In this document: piece after piece, positions 11,271 through 22,152 of the stretch
How the letters are laid out: each line of letters starts with the position of its first letter
How positions within the stretch are numbered: the stretch's first letter is position 1
Origin: Termitomyces sp. T153
Lineage: Eukaryota > Basidiomycota > Agaricomycetes > Agaricales > Lyophyllaceae
Assembly (NCBI GenBank): GCA_018296165.2
Contig: JACKQL020000001.1
Location: forward strand, 1,674,001 to 1,738,000
Direction of reading: 5' to 3'
Length of the DNA stretch: 64,000 nt
The notes under the pieces: model-generated
Databases searched by the model: none
Told to the model about the DNA's origin: nothing
Seen by the model: the letters and a program-made list of their open reading frames with translations, nothing else
Position numbers and translations under genes: made by a program

Positions 11271-14200
11271 ATGGCATCCAGGCATGCCTTTGGGGTAAGT
11301 CTTAACTTTCGTTCTATATAAAACAATTCGTAAAAGCTTTTACAGTATAGTAAGAGCATGAGAGCAAAATGCCACGGTCCCGCTCCATGCAAGGTACATT
11401 TTAGCCCTTTTTAATCGCAATAAAAGTGTCTTATGCTCATTTTTAGGGGACGCTAATGGAAATTGGTTCTCTTCGTTATGGTCTGGAAAAATCAGGCGAC
11501 TTCGGAGACACAATTGAATGGAGACATTGGTCAGTTAGAATCAGGAGCTCTGAGACAGTAACTCATGGTATGATTCAGGGGATGTGTAACTCCACCTATC
11601 TTGAGTGACTTAGCTGCCTTCCCCGTTGAAAACACCACTGGTTTCGCCTTTCTTTCGTGGGTTACATCGCATTCATTCTACGTCAATCGTATAGATGAAC
11701 AAACTTTGGGTTTACAGGCCTGAAGACCAACAAAAAATACGGTTAGCCATCTCAATTCGTAGGATTGATCCTGCAGATATACCAGATTCAGCGAAAGTCA
11801 AAACAACGGCTTCCGCTTCAGTTACTACAAACGTGCAATCAAATCAGAAAAAGAGGAAAGCCGAACAGGACTCGAGGCTCGCAGCATCTCAAGCTGTCAA
11901 TATGGCCCCAAAAACTCTAACGCTTCCCAGCGCAACACAATTAGCCGAAGATGAGAACATTGAAGAAACTCCTGATGAGGAGATCGCTGATGAGCTATAT
12001 TGCAGTATGAAAACCAATGTTGTCGGAATACAGTACTATAAAGGTCACTTGATTAATTGTGCCCTCGTCCTTCCACTGATTGTCGTGTAGGGTTGGTAGG
12101 ACCAGGTGAACAAGTGCTACTCATCAGAGAGCCGGGTAACCCCTATGATAGGTATATACTACTCTGTCTTCTTGCTCCTTACTTTTCATATCGAACCACC
12201 TCGAGGAATGCTGTTCAGGTGAAAAATATCAGTCAAGTTCAGGTCGGCCATCTCCCACGCCAGCTGGTAGCGAAGTTGGCTCCGCTCCTTGACAATCATC
12301 TTGTGACTGTTGAAGGTATCATCAACGATGGCAATCGTATGTATTTTAAATTTACTACGTTATATTGTCCTTGTTTTGCTGAGCATACACCACATCAGTC
12401 ACTGGTCGCACCGGTTATACCCTTGCAATGTGGGTCGATCAGAATTCTTCGATCAACCTACATTGCTGTTTTCTGATTCATTGTATACAGAACTCTTCTC
12501 ATCTACGGTGCCTCCAACGCAAGAGATATCCTAGAGCCTCGTTTGATCTGGGCAACACCTAGGCAACGGGGCTTTTCTTCTCAACAGTCTTCCTCGACGT
12601 CTTCCCGTTTAACAGCAACAGGCTCAACCCCAACACCGTATCTTCATGCATCTGGGACAGTGCCATCCATTGGCACACGACCTTATGCAACTGGATCAAA
12701 ACAATCTGCGGCTCAACAGGAGGCCATACGAAAGCAACAAGAAGCTACGCGCAAGGCTACCGAGCTCAAACAGATGTTGAGCAATCTAGAAAAAGTAGAC
12801 GATGATGGCCGACGAAGCTCTCTCCTCGATACGTTATGTTCAAACGAAGATATCCTTAGCCTTCCCCTACATCCTGATCCACCTGGAATAAAAAATGGGA
12901 GTCTACAGGTGGATCTTTTGAAACATCAGGTTCTTTCCAATCTTGACCACATTGTTATTCTATCACTGATCTACCATTCTAGAGCCAAGCCCTACAATGG
13001 TGCATAGAACGGGAATATCCTGCTTTACCCGAGAAAGACGCCGAGAAGCCGGTCCAATTTTGGCAGCTCCGGAAAAATGGAGCCAAAGTAAGGTCGATTT
13101 TTCACTTCAACAAATCAATATCTTATATCTTATGCCTAGACTTTCTATTACAACAGTAAGTCTCATCGATTACGATTCAAGAACTGACGTAGAAATCTGC
13201 TTCAAGTTGCCACTAAGACTCCCCAAGAGACTGCACCCTTACTTGGCCGAGGTGCTCTGTGTGCTGATGCGATGGTAAAGATCCTACGCAGTTTCCTATC
13301 TAAGTCGGTGGCTAATTATAATACTCAACCGTGCTAGGGATTGGTGAGGTTCTCACTCACATAATAATCGAACGTGAATAGACTGACGACATTTACATCA
13401 AGGGTAAAACACTGACAATGCTGGCCCTGATTTTGGCCACCAAAGACGATGTTCCGCACGATTTCTCGAACACCACTTTGATCGGTACTCATTGACCCTA
13501 TCTGATCGAACGAAATATGATACTGATTTCCCTCAAGTCGCTCCGCTTTCGGTCCTGTCGAACTGGGAGAAGCAGGTTTATGATCATTGTACCGAAGGGT
13601 CACTCTCGGTTTATGTTTATTACAACACCACACGATCCCTAAGTGCTGAGGAACTTGCTAAATATGATGTTGTCATCACAACATATCACACTGTTGTGGG
13701 TGAATTCGCTGAAACAACGAGAGAACAAGGTCGAAAGAAGAGGAAAGTTGAACGGTCTCTTTTTGACGTATCGTGGAAGGTAACTGTTTCTGTGCAATAT
13801 CACAGCCTTCACATACTCATTATGAACACATAGAGAATTGTCTTGGATGAAGGACACACGATACGCAATCCCAAGACGAAGATAGCGAAGGCCGTCTGTG
13901 GTTTAACTGCCCAAAGACGATGGGTACTCACTGGAACACCAATCGTAGGATGGATGCTTATCTTTTCTCTTTCGCGTTGACATTGGCTATAGATCAATTC
14001 ACCCAGGGTACTCAATCCTGAACCGCTAGATCTCCATTTCTAAACGGAATCTCTAGGATCTTGGATCACTATTAACTTTTCTTCAAATCTGCCGCCCCCT
14101 GGACAACGAGGAATTTTTTAAGAGGTTGCTCTTACGCCCGTTGAAAGATGGCGATCCTGCGGGTGCTGAGCTACTACGAGTACGTCCTTGTTATGGGACA

Positions 14201-16437
14201 CAAGAAATCTTCTTGACTGTGTCAAAAGGCACTCATGAGCCAGATGTGTATCCGCAGGACAAAAGAAGTGAGTTGAGTTATCATATATTCCTCGTATCCT
14301 CCTTTGTCCTAATCACTGCACTCAGATGCAAGATAGTGCGGGAAATGCTCTTGTCTCTTTACCTCCCGTGAGTTTTATTATAGGCGTCTTGAGCTGGTTT
14401 TTCTATATCCATATCAGGTGGAAATGATTATTGTCCCTGTAACGTTGACCGACGAGGCGAGAGTGAGCAGTGTTCGCCGTTTAAGAGATAATTGGCTAAT
14501 TCATAGTCTCAGACTCTGTATGACGAAGTTGAGCAAGCATCCAAACAACGTTTTGCGCAATATATGGGAAGTAATGCGAACTCTGTGGTAAGTGTTCCAT
14601 GTGGTGCAATTCAATATCTGACGTTTCCAAGATGCAAGCAAACATACTGAGCATGTTGACGCGCATGCGACAATTGGCACTGCACCCGGGGCTTGTTCCA
14701 CCTCGGTATCTGGAAGACCTTAGGGCTCAAGGAGCAAAAGAAGAATCGGCTAATTGTCAAGTAACAAAATTGACTCCTGAGGAGATATCACGCCTGCGAG
14801 GCCTCCTTGCTAGAGCCCAAGAAGATTTTGAAGAATGTCCTATCTGCTTCAGTGTTCTCAACGAGGCTCGGATCACAAGCTGTGGCCACATGTTTTGCCT
14901 TCCTTGGTAAGAACATTTTATCCTTTTGCATCTATTATGAACTCTCCCAAAGTATCACAGAAGTTATTTCTCGAGATCCGAAGTGCCCGATGGTTTGTTA
15001 TCAATCTTAAGGCGGTGGGTTATCATTTCTGACTGACGTTCTTAGGATCGCCGCTCACTCGGCATGGGCGACTTGTACGAGCCCCCTCCTCCCACTGACC
15101 TCACACAAGCTGTAGTTCGAAGGGAAGAGGAACTTGACACAAGCGGCATTCGTGGCGGCTCGTCAGCCAAGATAGATCAGCTCATACACCTTTTGCGACT
15201 GACCCCATCCACTGAAAAATCTCTCGTGTTCTCACAGTTTACGTCTTTTCTGGATAAAGTACGCGCTCAGTCAAAGGTTTCTTTCTAACACTACTAATAT
15301 ATAATCACAGATTGCTGAAAAACTGGATGCCGAAGGGTATGTTCTTTCTACCTTGTATCCCTGTGTCTCTGTGTCTCCCTGACAATTCGATCTCCGTACA
15401 GCATTCCTTATGTGCAGTTCAACGGTCAAATGTCCGCCAAAAGGCGACAGGAAACCATTGCGAAATTTTCTGTTCCCATCACAGACGACGATGACCAAGA
15501 ATCGGTTAACAATTGCATGGACAGTGATGAGGACGACAACACGTATGTCTTCAACGAGGAGGACGACGATGACTACATTGACAACGACGTCAATTGTGCG
15601 TTCTCTGGAAAGAAAAACATAAAAAATAAAAATAGATCCAAGGGGAAAGCCAAAGCATCAACAAGCTCGGTATTGTCACACAGAAGCACGAATCCGAAAG
15701 TGATGTTACTTTCTCTCAAATCGGTAAGACTTGATACTCTGTTGACGTGAACTTCCTTTGATAATATTTTACAGGGGGCAGTCGGCCTGAATCTAACTGG
15801 TGTGGAATTCCTGTCTTGCTGCTCAATTATGTGAAGCTCACGAGCGTGCTCATGCCAGTGGCAAATAACGTATACCTGTATGTCCTTGTCCAAACCTTAT
15901 CGAAATTCGGTCTGATGTAAGTAACGATGTACCCGCAGTATGGATCCGTGAGTTTTAGCATATACTATCGTCCAATCCAATACTATGAACTAAGTGGGCT
16001 ATGCCTGACGTAGGTGGTGGCAGGTTCGTCTTTCTATTCTATGCTTTGAGTATAACGATTCCGCTCTGAAATCACCTGACAGGAGGGGATTGAAAGTCAA
16101 GCCATTGATCGGGTGAACAGAATCGGACAGAAGAAACCTGTCCACGTATATCAACTGATCGCCGAAAATACGGTTGAATCCAAAGTACTGGAAATTCAAG
16201 ACAGGAAGAAGAAATTAGTTCAACAGGTTGGCAAATATCACCTTACATTTCTAATCTTATATTCGACAATATTTCTGTGGTCAGGCATTTTCTGGTATCA
16301 AACGGACTGAGACGCAGCGTCAACAGAGGGAGGCGAGGCTGCAAGGTTACTGGATTTTTGCTCAATAACTCTAACACGAAGCTGATCAGATATCTATGAT
16401 AGACCTTGTGCAAATTTTTGGTCTCAGGCAGCAATAA
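11271..16437 (+). CDS. Rad5/HLTF-like helicase: PARP zinc finger, HIRAN, SNF2, RING (1131 aa)
   Basis: Probable nuclear DNA translocase and ubiquitin ligase of the Rad5/HLTF group (post-replication repair). 34 exons: 11271-11294, 11346-11393, 11447-11529, 11579-11660, 11695-12043, 12091-12151, 12206-12336, 12399-12429, 12491-12929, 12983-13087, 13140-13155, 13207-13274, 13338-13343, 13403-13484, 13538-13779, 13834-13944, 13993-14007, 14057-14179, 14229-14267, 14326-14367, 14418-14462, 14513-14587, 14632-14906, 14953-14992, 15046-15258, 15311-15336, 15402-15723, 15775-15799, 15859-15877, 15939-15947, 16014-16023, 16083-16226, 16285-16345, 16403-16437. Domains: PARP-type finger (CHGPAPC, then RHWGC; residues 13-55); HIRAN ([14 protein letters not shown] to LLIYGAS; about 185-280); Walker A ADAMGLGKT (about 476); DEGH box (about 594); LTGTPI; RING (CPICFSVLN to CPMDRR; about 805-845); helicase C with MDPWW and DRVNRIGQ. 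An acidic then Lys-rich insert (about 945-1010) interrupts helicase C. The 34-bp intron at 11661 and the start codon are least certain. Confidence 0.9.
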
Positions 16438-16594
16438 GTAAGAGGTCTGAATCGGATTCATGACAACCCACGTGATCGAATGAGGGACTCTGACCGTTGA
16501 CCTTGGTAGAAGTGTATAAGCAATATACATACACAAATACTAATTCTGAAAATTCCTATCACCACCTTCAGGCGCAATTTCTTAAAGTTACATT

Positions 16595-17197
16595 ATGCCT
16601 CAACATACTATTGAACTTATTTCCCCCTCTGATAGATTGCGACTGGTGCCGCCGCAAGCTGGAGATGATGAAGCTGTTGCCTTCCTTCGTTGTCACCCGG
16701 AAACGCTCCGTTACCTTCGTTTCCTCCCGACCCATTTTACACCTGAAGAAGCGCGCATTCGGAGAAAAAGTCGGGCAAGTAATTCGACGATCATTGATTT
16801 CCACATTCACATCAAAAACGAGGACGGGTTGTTCAGTTTTGAGGGGAACACCGGCCTATTCAATATCGACGAGACAAATAAATCTTGCGAAATCGGCATT
16901 CTGCTCTCTCCCCACCTGCACCGAAAGGGATATGCAACGGAAGCTCTTTATCTTGTGCTAAAACACGCGTTCGACGATCGTAGAATGCATAGGGCAACAT
17001 TTGAGACCGGAGCAGACAACCTTCCGATGTGTTCATGGCTAGAGAAAGTACTGGGAGCAACACTGGAGGCAAAAAGAAGAGAGTGTTGGAGTGATATGAA
17101 GGGTGGATATACCGATGTCCATAGTTATAGCATTCTGGAATGGGAATGGTCAAGTGGTGTGAGGGAAAAGTTAGAGAAACTAATGTTACGTTCTTGA
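16595..17197 (+). CDS. GNAT-family N-acetyltransferase (200 aa)
   Basis: A single-exon gene 157 bp after the helicase stop. It fits the RimJ/RimL branch of GCN5-related acetyltransferases, which use acetyl-CoA to acetylate amines or protein N-termini. Visible features: an N-terminal strand LRLVPPQAGD, the central GNTGLFNIDE strand, motif A EIGILLSPHLHRKGYATEAL with the R-K-G-Y-A pyrophosphate loop, and motif B MHRATFETGADNLPMCSWLEKVLGA with the usual Asn-x-x-Ser-like helix. The C-terminus (SYSILEWEW) also fits. The substrate cannot be told from sequence. It is convergent with the F-box gene. Confidence 0.88.
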   Translation: MPQHTIELISPSDRLRLVPPQAGDDEAVAFLRCHPETLRYLRFLPTHFTPEEARIRRKSRASNSTIIDFHIHIKNEDGLFSFEGNTGLFNIDETNKSCEIGILLSPHLHRKGYATEALYLVLKHAFDDRRMHRATFETGADNLPMCSWLEKVLGATLEAKRRECWSDMKGGYTDVHSYSILEWEWSSGVREKLEKLMLRS

Positions 17198-17371
17198 TAG
17201 ATGTTGCAAGGCGTTGTGTGATATACATACATGCATGAAGCGGAAACTAATGAGTAAGATTGTTGATAACTTGGCAGGATTCAGGCCACGAACAATGAAG
17301 AATGTGTTTGTACTGGACAGATGTGAATTGTGGGAGGAGTTTTCAAACGACCCAATATATTGCTTAGAAAT

Positions 17372-19121
17372 TCAAATATCAAACCTATGTACAAACACCC
17401 GAGATCCATTGGTTGTGACGATTCGTCTGTCGTCAAAAGCCACCATGCGTGTAGAAGAAAAGGATCTAACAGTCGTTTGACCAGGACTAAGCCCAGATAC
17501 CTCAGCTCCTGTGCCAGCTTCAAGATCCCAAACCCATAAGCTACCGTTCAGCCCGAGACTGATACAACGCCCATCAGCTAGTGCCAATGATGCAATTGGA
17601 CCAGTCTGTCCGTGCAAACTCCTTACAAACGTTAGTTTTGGTGGCGGAGCCGCAACAGAATTTGTAGAAGGTAGATAGAGGCGATAAAGTTGCAAACTCG
17701 TGGAGGAGTCGAGAAACGACGCGTCCTGAGTGTCAATGCTTGCTGGAATAGACGAAAACGAGAAGGACGCTGCAGAAGAGGGTGTAGCTTCAGCGGGTGC
17801 AAGAACAACCCATTTCCCATCTGTCTGAGTGTCCGTGATACAAGAAACTTTGCGGCTGTATTGATCACGAAGACAACGGAGCTTTTCATCATCGAAAAAG
17901 CCTGAAGGGACGTCTAATGCACGGGTCGTGCGCGTCGACATAACGCACATGGGACCTGGAGACGTTTGATCTTTATCAGACAAAGAGAGTCGAAGAGTCA
18001 GGGAATTTGACCGGGGACCAGAAATGATCAGCTCTGTCGCGCCGATGGACCAATGCGCAGGATAAACGGGAACTGCGTACGTAAGAACTAGTTTATATGT
18101 TGTTGAAGACGTTGTTGATAGTACAATGGACGATGGTAGACAGGATGTGAAGGACGTCAGCGTCTGGGTAAGTAGAACATTATCGCCGGAGAGATCGTAC
18201 AGGGATAAGGTAAAGGTCTGAGACAGGGTGACAAGGAGAGGATGGTGGTATACTGCCTGGACGATAGGAGACCCTCTAGGTCGGGCTCTGCTTGGCAAAT
18301 ATGTAAGCCTTCGCGATGAGGCAGAGAGGTGCGTGGGATTGACGGAGAAAACTGTAAACTCTCCACCAGAAAGAAAGACTGCCAGACGTAGGTGTGCACA
18401 AAGAGGAGGAGATTGATCTATAGCAAGGGTAGTGATTTGACATGGTCCGCCTCCATTCCTTGATTCACACGTCAATCTAAAGCTGTTTGCAGGTGAAGTT
18501 GAGATATTGACCACCGGAAGATTGGAGAACAGCGAGGAAGCAACTATAGTGAGAGGTCCAGCAAGGAGTACATGGGTCTCACAGGACGACTGAGAGGGTG
18601 AGTCGTGATTGACAGCCGGCGCCGGTTGACCGTTTTCTAATTCTTCGATTACACACCGGCCTAGTGAATCTTCATAAGTCTGGATGGAGCTCTACAAAAG
18701 GTCTGCACATACCTTTTTTCCAATTAGAGCTTATCCGGAACATCCACTTCCAATCCATAACAGGGTCTTGTGTCGAGTGCATTCGACCTGGTAGCGGCCG
18801 GACTTCTCGACCATCAGATCGTACATGTCCTCTAGAACCTCGGAGGCGCGAACGCCCAAAGACTTTGATATACAAGTTCTTCCAAAGCGTCTTATCAGAG
18901 GCCAGCCTGCACCAATTTGTACTTGTGGCTTGTGCAGCGCAGAGATCAACCCAAGACAGATGTGAGAAGATACTGAGGACGAGCTCGTCATAGAGAGAAT
19001 CATTGAAAGAGAAAGTGGTTCTTATTGAGGTTTCCTGAGAGCCTGTAGTGTGTAAGCGCTTTGCTGGAGGCAGAAAACCGGGGGATAGCGCGCGTTTCGA
19101 CATGTCTGGTGTGAGGGACAA
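17372..19121 (-). CDS. F-box/beta-propeller protein (565 aa)
   Basis: Exons 19121-18713 and 18660-17372. Residues about 43-85 are an F-box (DELVLSIFSHLSWVDLCAAQ, STNWCRLASDKTLWKNLY), which would bind Skp1 and place the protein in an SCF ubiquitin ligase. The rest looks like a degenerate WD-type propeller: repeated blades such as LALADGRCISLGLNGSLWVW and MVAFDDRRIVTTNGSRVFVH near the C-terminus recognise substrate in such proteins. ATG 19103 (six codons downstream) is an alternative start. The target is unknown. It is divergent from WDR83 with only 69 bp between start codons. Confidence 0.85.
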
Positions 19122-19190
19122 CGTTACCTTTTGTCAAGCGCCGATGTCAGGATCACATGCCTTTCTTGGACTTCATACTATAAAGTTCTC
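19122..19190. promoter_or_regulatory. 69-bp shared divergent promoter
   Basis: The start codons chosen for the F-box/propeller gene (-) and WDR83 (+) are 69 bp apart, so both 5' UTRs and core promoters must overlap or lie within the coding sequence of the neighbour. No TATA-like element stands out. The gap depends on both start choices, which are the first in-frame ATGs consistent with each family. Confidence 0.45.
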
Positions 19191-20371
19191 ATGGTTCCTC
19201 CCCTGTTACCTCGATCTGTTTATGTCTCTCTCGATGGCCACAAGGGGCCCGTCAACGTTGCTCGCTACGCAAAAGGCTCGGCAAAATACATCCTAACAGG
19301 TGGTCAGGACCGAACAGTCCGGCTCTGGAACGCCAGTCATGGCGGTGAAATCAAAACATTTGCTGCTCATGGTTATGAAGTCCTCTCTATCACAGTGTAA
19401 GTCTATATCCAAATGACCTAACAATGTCTAACAAGGTTTTCTAGATCTCATGATAATGCCAAGTTCGCGTCTTCTGGAGGCGATCGTTCCGTGTTTCTTT
19501 GGGATGTTGCTACAGGTGTCACAACCCGACGAATAGCTGGACACATGGGTAAGATATACGCGGTCGAATTCAATGAGGATGCAACAGTTGTGGCTAGTGG
19601 TGTGTCTCCTTTCTCTATTGTAATCCTCCAGGAGAATCATCAAGCCCAGGATCTTTTGACGCGTCTGTGAGATTATGGGATCTGAGGTATGGCTATGTTC
19701 AGTGTTTTCTTCTTCATCATGCAGACCATTCAGAGCTATCAACCGTCAAGCGATCCAAGTACTGGATGAGGCGCGCGACGCAGTTCAAACTCTTCACATA
19801 GGTTCGACGACGATTATAACTGGCTCAGTTGATGGTCACGTACGAACGTATGACTTGCGTAAAGGGGAGCTGCGATCTGATTTCATGGGCCGTGAGTCAC
19901 AATTCTTGAATCTCATTCACATTTGTTACCAAGCCCTTATAGATCCAGTCACGTCTGTTGTACCCACTCAGGACGGCCAGACGATTCTGGTCACAACCCT
20001 TGACTCTCACATCCGCCTTATGGACGCGTCTACAGGCAAGATGCTTAACGATTTTGTCGGGCATTCAAACACGTCGTACCGGTGTCGCGCGTGTTTCAGC
20101 CATGGGGAAGCAAACGTAATATGTGGCGACGAGAATGGACAAATCTGGGCTTGGGATCTTCTCGATGTAAAATCGTTTCCGAAAACGTCCTAGCCTTATC
20201 CTCACCTCTTTTTCACTACAGGCAAAGGTGTTACTCCCTAATCCCCCTCCCAAAGCTCATCAAAAGGTTATAACATGGACTGAACACCACCCAACAGACG
20301 CGAATGAATTCTTTTCATCAAGTGCCGATGGCACTGTGAAAGTGTGGCGAAATCCTGATACAGGGTCATGA
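19191..20371 (+). CDS. WDR83: WDR83/MORG1-like WD40 protein (312 aa)
   Basis: Six exons: 19191-19396, 19445-19599, 19650-19686, 19725-19891, 19943-20166, 20222-20371. The spliced protein is a seven-bladed WD40 propeller of about the length of WDR83: GHKGPVNVARY...YILTGGQDRTVRLWNASHG, AHGYEVLSI, FASSGGDRSVFLWDVATG, VVASGSFDASVRLWDLR, VQTLHIGSTTIITGSVDGHVRTYDLR, TILVTTLDSHIRLMDASTG, GDENGQIWAWDLLDAKV, and a final FFSSSADGTVKVWRNP. WDR83 is known as a MAP-kinase scaffold and as a component of late spliceosomes; which applies here is inference. Intron 3 is just 38 bp. It is convergent with LSM2, 129 bp apart. Confidence 0.92.
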
Positions 20372-20500
20372 ACCCAGCGTCGGGAGCTGTAAGCTTACTT
20401 TGTATGGAGGGATAGATCAATGTCGACGGTACCATCCGTAGAACAAAACTCACAGGTCCACGATCTATGTAGCATAATTGTACACTATGAATTACATCTA

Positions 20501-21011
20501 TCACCGTTTGACTTGCGCCGTAGCCTCTGTCAATGGGGGTTTGCATCGTTTGTCGGTGAGGACTTGTAAGATGGACTGACCTCGTCTCGTTGCGTCTTCT
20601 AGCAGTTGTGTGTCGACGCTCTCTGCTGAAAGCTGCACATAGCGGACCACGGAACCACGGATGAAACAATTCTTAACGGCCATCTGCAAAGGAAAATGAC
20701 CAGAAACTGGTTGAGAAGAACAAAACAGATCCTAGAATTTTAGACGCACCATGTGTGGATGCCTCGCCTCATCAGATACTTTAATATTGTCCAAACGAAT
20801 GTTCAAAAATCTGGAAAAGTCAACTACCAGCAGAAACGGGGAGAGGCTTGCGGGCCGTACTGGTCAACAGACTTCAAAACGCCAGTGATGGCGAGGTCAT
20901 TCTTGAGCTCGACTGTGACTTGTTGGTCGGTCAGAGTCTTGAATACGGAAAATATGAGCTGGAATGACAAAATGAGAGAAGGTTCTCCATATACTAAGGC
21001 ATTCGTACCAT
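20501..21011 (-). CDS. LSM2: U6 snRNA-associated Sm-like protein LSm2 (96 aa)
   Basis: Five exons: 21011-21009, 20958-20861, 20810-20750, 20683-20581, 20526-20501. LSm2 is a subunit of the nuclear LSm2-8 ring that binds U6 snRNA and of the cytoplasmic LSm1-7 decapping ring. Sm1 motif: TVELKNDLAITGVLKSVDQFLNIRLDNIKV; Sm2: MAVKNCFIRGSVVRYV, followed by VDTQLLEDATRREA. Length matches the family (93-96 aa). The first coding exon is just the ATG, with the donor GTACGA directly after it. The last intron (20580-20527) could be read through in frame, but splicing restores the REA tail seen in other LSm2 proteins, so I spliced it. Confidence 0.95.
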
Positions 21012-21255
21012 CGCGTCAAAGAATTGAATTGGACTCCGCCATCACGAATGTTTGGGCGCCAAAGCGTATCTCAATTTCAGTTCTCTTTCCCAAATTAAGT
21101 GTACAAATCTCAAGAAACTGCTTGTTCGAGAGTGGCATGTTCAAGTTATGCATAAATGTAGTATGTATGTTACCCCGAACGCTCTTATTCGCATACCGTG
21201 AACTACCAAACATATGTACCATAGGTACCCGGGAACACCTGGACAAGCGACAAAT

Positions 21256-22152
21256 TTAAGCGTGGGCGTGCTTCTGCTTGCCTGTCCTGATCTTCCTGAG
21301 GTAGAACTAGAGAAAACAAGAGTCAGAAAAGAACATGACGAGAATAGTGAATCTCACCTCAAGCTCCTTGCCCTCGAGGATGTAGCCATCAGCACGGCCG
21401 GACTGTCCAGGTCGGCTCGAGATGGCGGCATAGAGACGGCCAGCAGCAAATTGACTCTCTAGGAGAGGGTCGATCTTGGCATCTGGATAAAATCTGGTCA
21501 GGAACGTTACAGGCAGCAAATTAATTGGCAAACCCTTCTTCCTCTCATCGAGGGTACGCTGTACATGGTTGGACAGCTTTTTGGGCTCCGCGAGAGCATC
21601 GGTAGCCTGTGACTTGCCCTTCTTGGTTACCGGTTGGGCATACTAGATAAAGAAGATAAAAATGGCGCCGAAGAAGATATGACTATAAACATACGTGTGA
21701 CTCGTACCACTGGCGGAAAGGAGTAGCATCGACCTGGATGATGGCACTCTTGACGAGGGTGTTTGTGCGAACAAGCTCATTGTTGGAGGCGTTGTACACC
21801 TATAAGAAATCGGTATTGAGGGAAAGAATATAACACAAGTCAGATGAAGACGCACGACACCAATTATCCTCGTTTTCTTGGTGGTGTGCTCAGATCCCCA
21901 TGCGAAGTTGCCCGACTCAAGACGGAGAGCACGGAACTTGAGGTTTCCTCCACGGACACGGACGGTATGAATGCGCTTGGGGCCGAGTTTTGTGTTGGCG
22001 GGCTGACGGCCGAGCTCGAACTTTCTCTTCTTGCGGTAATGGGCACGTTGTGCACCAGTTGCTGAGCGTTTATGCCGGGACGAACGGGAGATACCTATAA
22101 GAAGTCAGGACAAGAAGAATTGCAGAGCGGCGGAGGGACAGCACTGACCCAT
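21256..22152 (-). CDS. RPS8: 40S ribosomal protein eS8 (210 aa)
   Basis: Six exons: 22152-22149, 22094-21856, 21799-21695, 21642-21534, 21482-21358, 21306-21256. eS8 is a small-subunit protein at the foot of the 40S body. Family signatures are complete: [71 protein letters not shown], then [20 protein letters not shown] and the basic tail [13 protein letters not shown]. The first exon holds only ATG-G, as in many eukaryotic ribosomal protein genes. Intron 4 (21533-21483, 51 bp) has no stop and could be retained in frame, but its removal gives [13 protein letters not shown], the conserved join. Confidence 0.96.

Noticed and set aside
21483..21533. Reading through RPS8 intron 4 as coding
   Set aside because: The frame is open, but removal gives the conserved join [13 protein letters not shown] and the donor and acceptor are good, so I treat it as an intron.
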